A stretch of DNA of 22,324 nucleotides from the NCBI GenBank assembly GCA_015501075.1, contig JADNYJ010000511.1, forward strand, positions 1-22,324, given 5' to 3'. The stretch is from Gymnopilus junonius. Lineage: Eukaryota; Basidiomycota; Agaricomycetes; Agaricales; Galerinaceae. Position numbers and translations under genes: made by a program. Under the pieces are notes generated by a model, which saw only the letters and a program-made list of their open reading frames with translations, had not been told where the DNA came from and searched no databases. Shown in pieces: positions 20,819 through 22,324 of this stretch (within the stretch, counting starts at the first letter, position 1; each line of letters starts with the position of its first letter).

Positions 20819-21876
20819 TCAGCTACTTTCAGAGATGCTACTGGCACATCCATATTCGTCAAGGGCATTATCGACCCTTTCTGAAGGTAACCCTCTAGCC
20901 TGCATCGCGGCAGCTTCATCCAGGTTGCTTAAGTTGCTGTCTATCCTAGGCATCATCCAGTTCCTCTTCATTGGCACTATTTCTTCATCAGTTGGAAACA
21001 AGGTGAAAAAATGAAGATTCACATTGCCTAAATCTAAAGGTGTACGTGAATATCCAGATGCAGGCTTTTTAAAGTTAACCTTTGAACTCTTCCTCTTGCA
21101 GGTCTCCATTAGAGCATCCCTGGCTTAGGCACCAGATGCATAATGTGAAGAAACTCGAAAACACATTCGTTTGTTTTCGTCCCAATGCATCCATGGAAGA
21201 AAAGGGAATCGGCTGTCCACGATATCACGCCGAATGTAAGCGAGACCCATGTATCCCTTGCCGATAATACCATCAGCTTCACGACTGATATAGCAACACC
21301 CCCAAGTTACAATCGGCGGCCTCTTGAAGGAAAGACTTCCACATATCCTTGGTGACAGGCATTGGTTCCCCAGTCTCACTGACCATGAAACACTGCTTTT
21401 TAGTGCTGTCGTGATATGGGCGGTAAGAAGCTGGGAGTTTGTAACATCAACACCAGTTGCAGGGGGCCCTTCTGATAGATGATTGTGGTCCTTCAAGTTC
21501 AAGTAGTGTTTTGCATGTTGAAAGGTTTGACTACTTACCCCTTAAACAAAAAACTGAATGAGGCAGAAGTACCATTCACTATGACCGCCAAATGCCAATT
21601 GAATGAACGATAGGCCTTAAGCCTGATGCAAAGAAGTTCAGGGTGCCATTCATCAAATGCAGGGGGGCGGTGCATAGTTTGCATGCCATGGCCTTTGTCT
21701 TTACATTTAGGGGTGAGCACATTCTATCCAAATTAATATGGAAGATAGGCTTACTTCTGGTAGTAGGTCGCCGAGCTTAGGATTCTTAGCCAACATTTGG
21801 CATTTGGCCTGCTGGACCCCCTGATACTTATGTGGAGCAAACCAATGGTTCTTGGTTTTGTATTTGTCCTTTAAAA
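20819..21876 (-). pseudogene. Exon-like remnants of an unrecognised minus-strand gene
   Basis: Segment 21876-21755 follows a CCAGCAG acceptor, reads LKDKYKTKNHWFAPHKYQGV and KNPKLGDLLPE, and ends at GTAAGC. Segment 21723-21539 reads LTPKCKDKGHGMQTMHRPPA, FDEWHPELLCIRLKAYRSF and NWHLAVIVNG, ending at GTAAGT. The gap between them is only 31 nt, shorter than the other introns here. Segment 21502-21125 reads GPPATGVDVTNSQ, and a second frame reads KDMWKSFLQEAADCNLGVLL. Segment 21109-20819 contains FPTDEEIVPMKRNWMMPRID. The pieces need frame changes to connect. The first two are the best supported as coding. Function and family are unknown. Confidence 0.4.
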
Positions 21877-21886
21877 CTGCTGGAGG

Positions 21887-22324
21887 AGAGAATCAGGCTT
21901 TGCACTCCGCACGCGGCTGCAAGTTGGTATGGTTGTCTGATGTACATTTTGTAGTGACTTGGAAAAAATGCAGCTGTGACAATAGTCAAGATCCCGGCAA
22001 TGTTTTTGAAGCTGTCAAAAAGAGACGGTATCCTTTTGAAATGAGTCTAAAGAGGAGGATTTTTTTTTGCAAAGATCTGCTCAGCTAAGGTTCGCTCGCT
22101 TACACCTCCAGGGTATTGCGCAATATGCTCCTCGTCTTTGGCGGTGAGTCCCGGGCATGGTTATAGCCTTTTCATTTCAGATACTTCAGAAGAGAGCCGA
22201 ATTTCCCCAGTACAGAAGCGACTTGAAGGGAGGAATTTATAATTTATTGCATGCGTTGCTTGTAATATGGTTGAGTTTATTCTCTCCAATGGTCCCAAGG
22301 ACAGGAGGTGGGGATTAGGACGCT
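21887..22324. other. No recognised gene at window end
   Basis: A minus-strand stretch near 21890-22030 reads FKNIAGILTIVTAAFFPSHY and may be an upstream exon of the remnants at 20819-21876. The overlapping 78-codon plus-strand frame shows no family features. The last 200 bases hold nothing I can support. Confidence 0.3.

Overview
The window looks like a gene-poor, decay-rich stretch of a mushroom-forming basidiomycete (Agaricomycetes) chromosome. The main reasons are the many short (about 48-70 nt) GT-AG introns inside coding stretches, a Ty3/gypsy Gag of the fungal type, an F-box-like gene of the expanded mushroom type, and remnants of protein families that, as far as I can recall, occur mainly beside DNA transposons in mushrooms. 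No bacterial-style operon, rRNA, tRNA or CRISPR array was seen. All family assignments come from reading the translations; no database search was possible.

Layout. 1-2019: 5' end of a Ty3/gypsy element on the minus strand (frameshifted gag, then a probable 199-bp LTR). 2406-2945: two exon-like segments of an unrecognised minus-strand gene. 3203-4684: the C-terminal part of a Plavaka/CACTA-type transposon-associated protein, minus strand, with several frameshifts and stops and one disabled splice donor. 4692-6601: a minus-strand gene coding for a basic N-terminus, a PHD/RING-like zinc finger, a caspase-like His/Cys domain and a cysteine cluster; it also carries lesions. 6770-7064: four copies of a near-perfect palindrome repeated every 82-92 bp just upstream of that gene. 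7141-8569: F-box-like pseudogene, plus strand. 9108-9821: a 238-codon frame with one stop and a C-terminal membrane segment. 10083-10705: coiled-coil protein remnant. 11392-13340: large minus-strand pseudogene with C-terminal C2H2-like zinc fingers and seven in-frame stops. 14123-14972: a four-exon minus-strand gene whose exons join perfectly in frame (233 aa); it is the best candidate for an intact gene. 16408-19583: a long six-exon plus-strand gene of a transposon-associated mushroom family, with a few lesions. 20219-21876: weak minus-strand coding remnants.

The genes do not form a recognisable pathway. The shared theme is mobile-element-associated families in different stages of decay. Many lesions are single-base indels, which could be either natural decay or uncorrected long-read errors. 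The nonsense codons are mostly of the kind C-to-T or G-to-A changes would give (CAA/CAG/CGA or TGG to stop), which argues that at least part of the damage is real mutation. The two features most worth following up are the zinc-finger plus caspase-like gene and the palindrome array in front of it.
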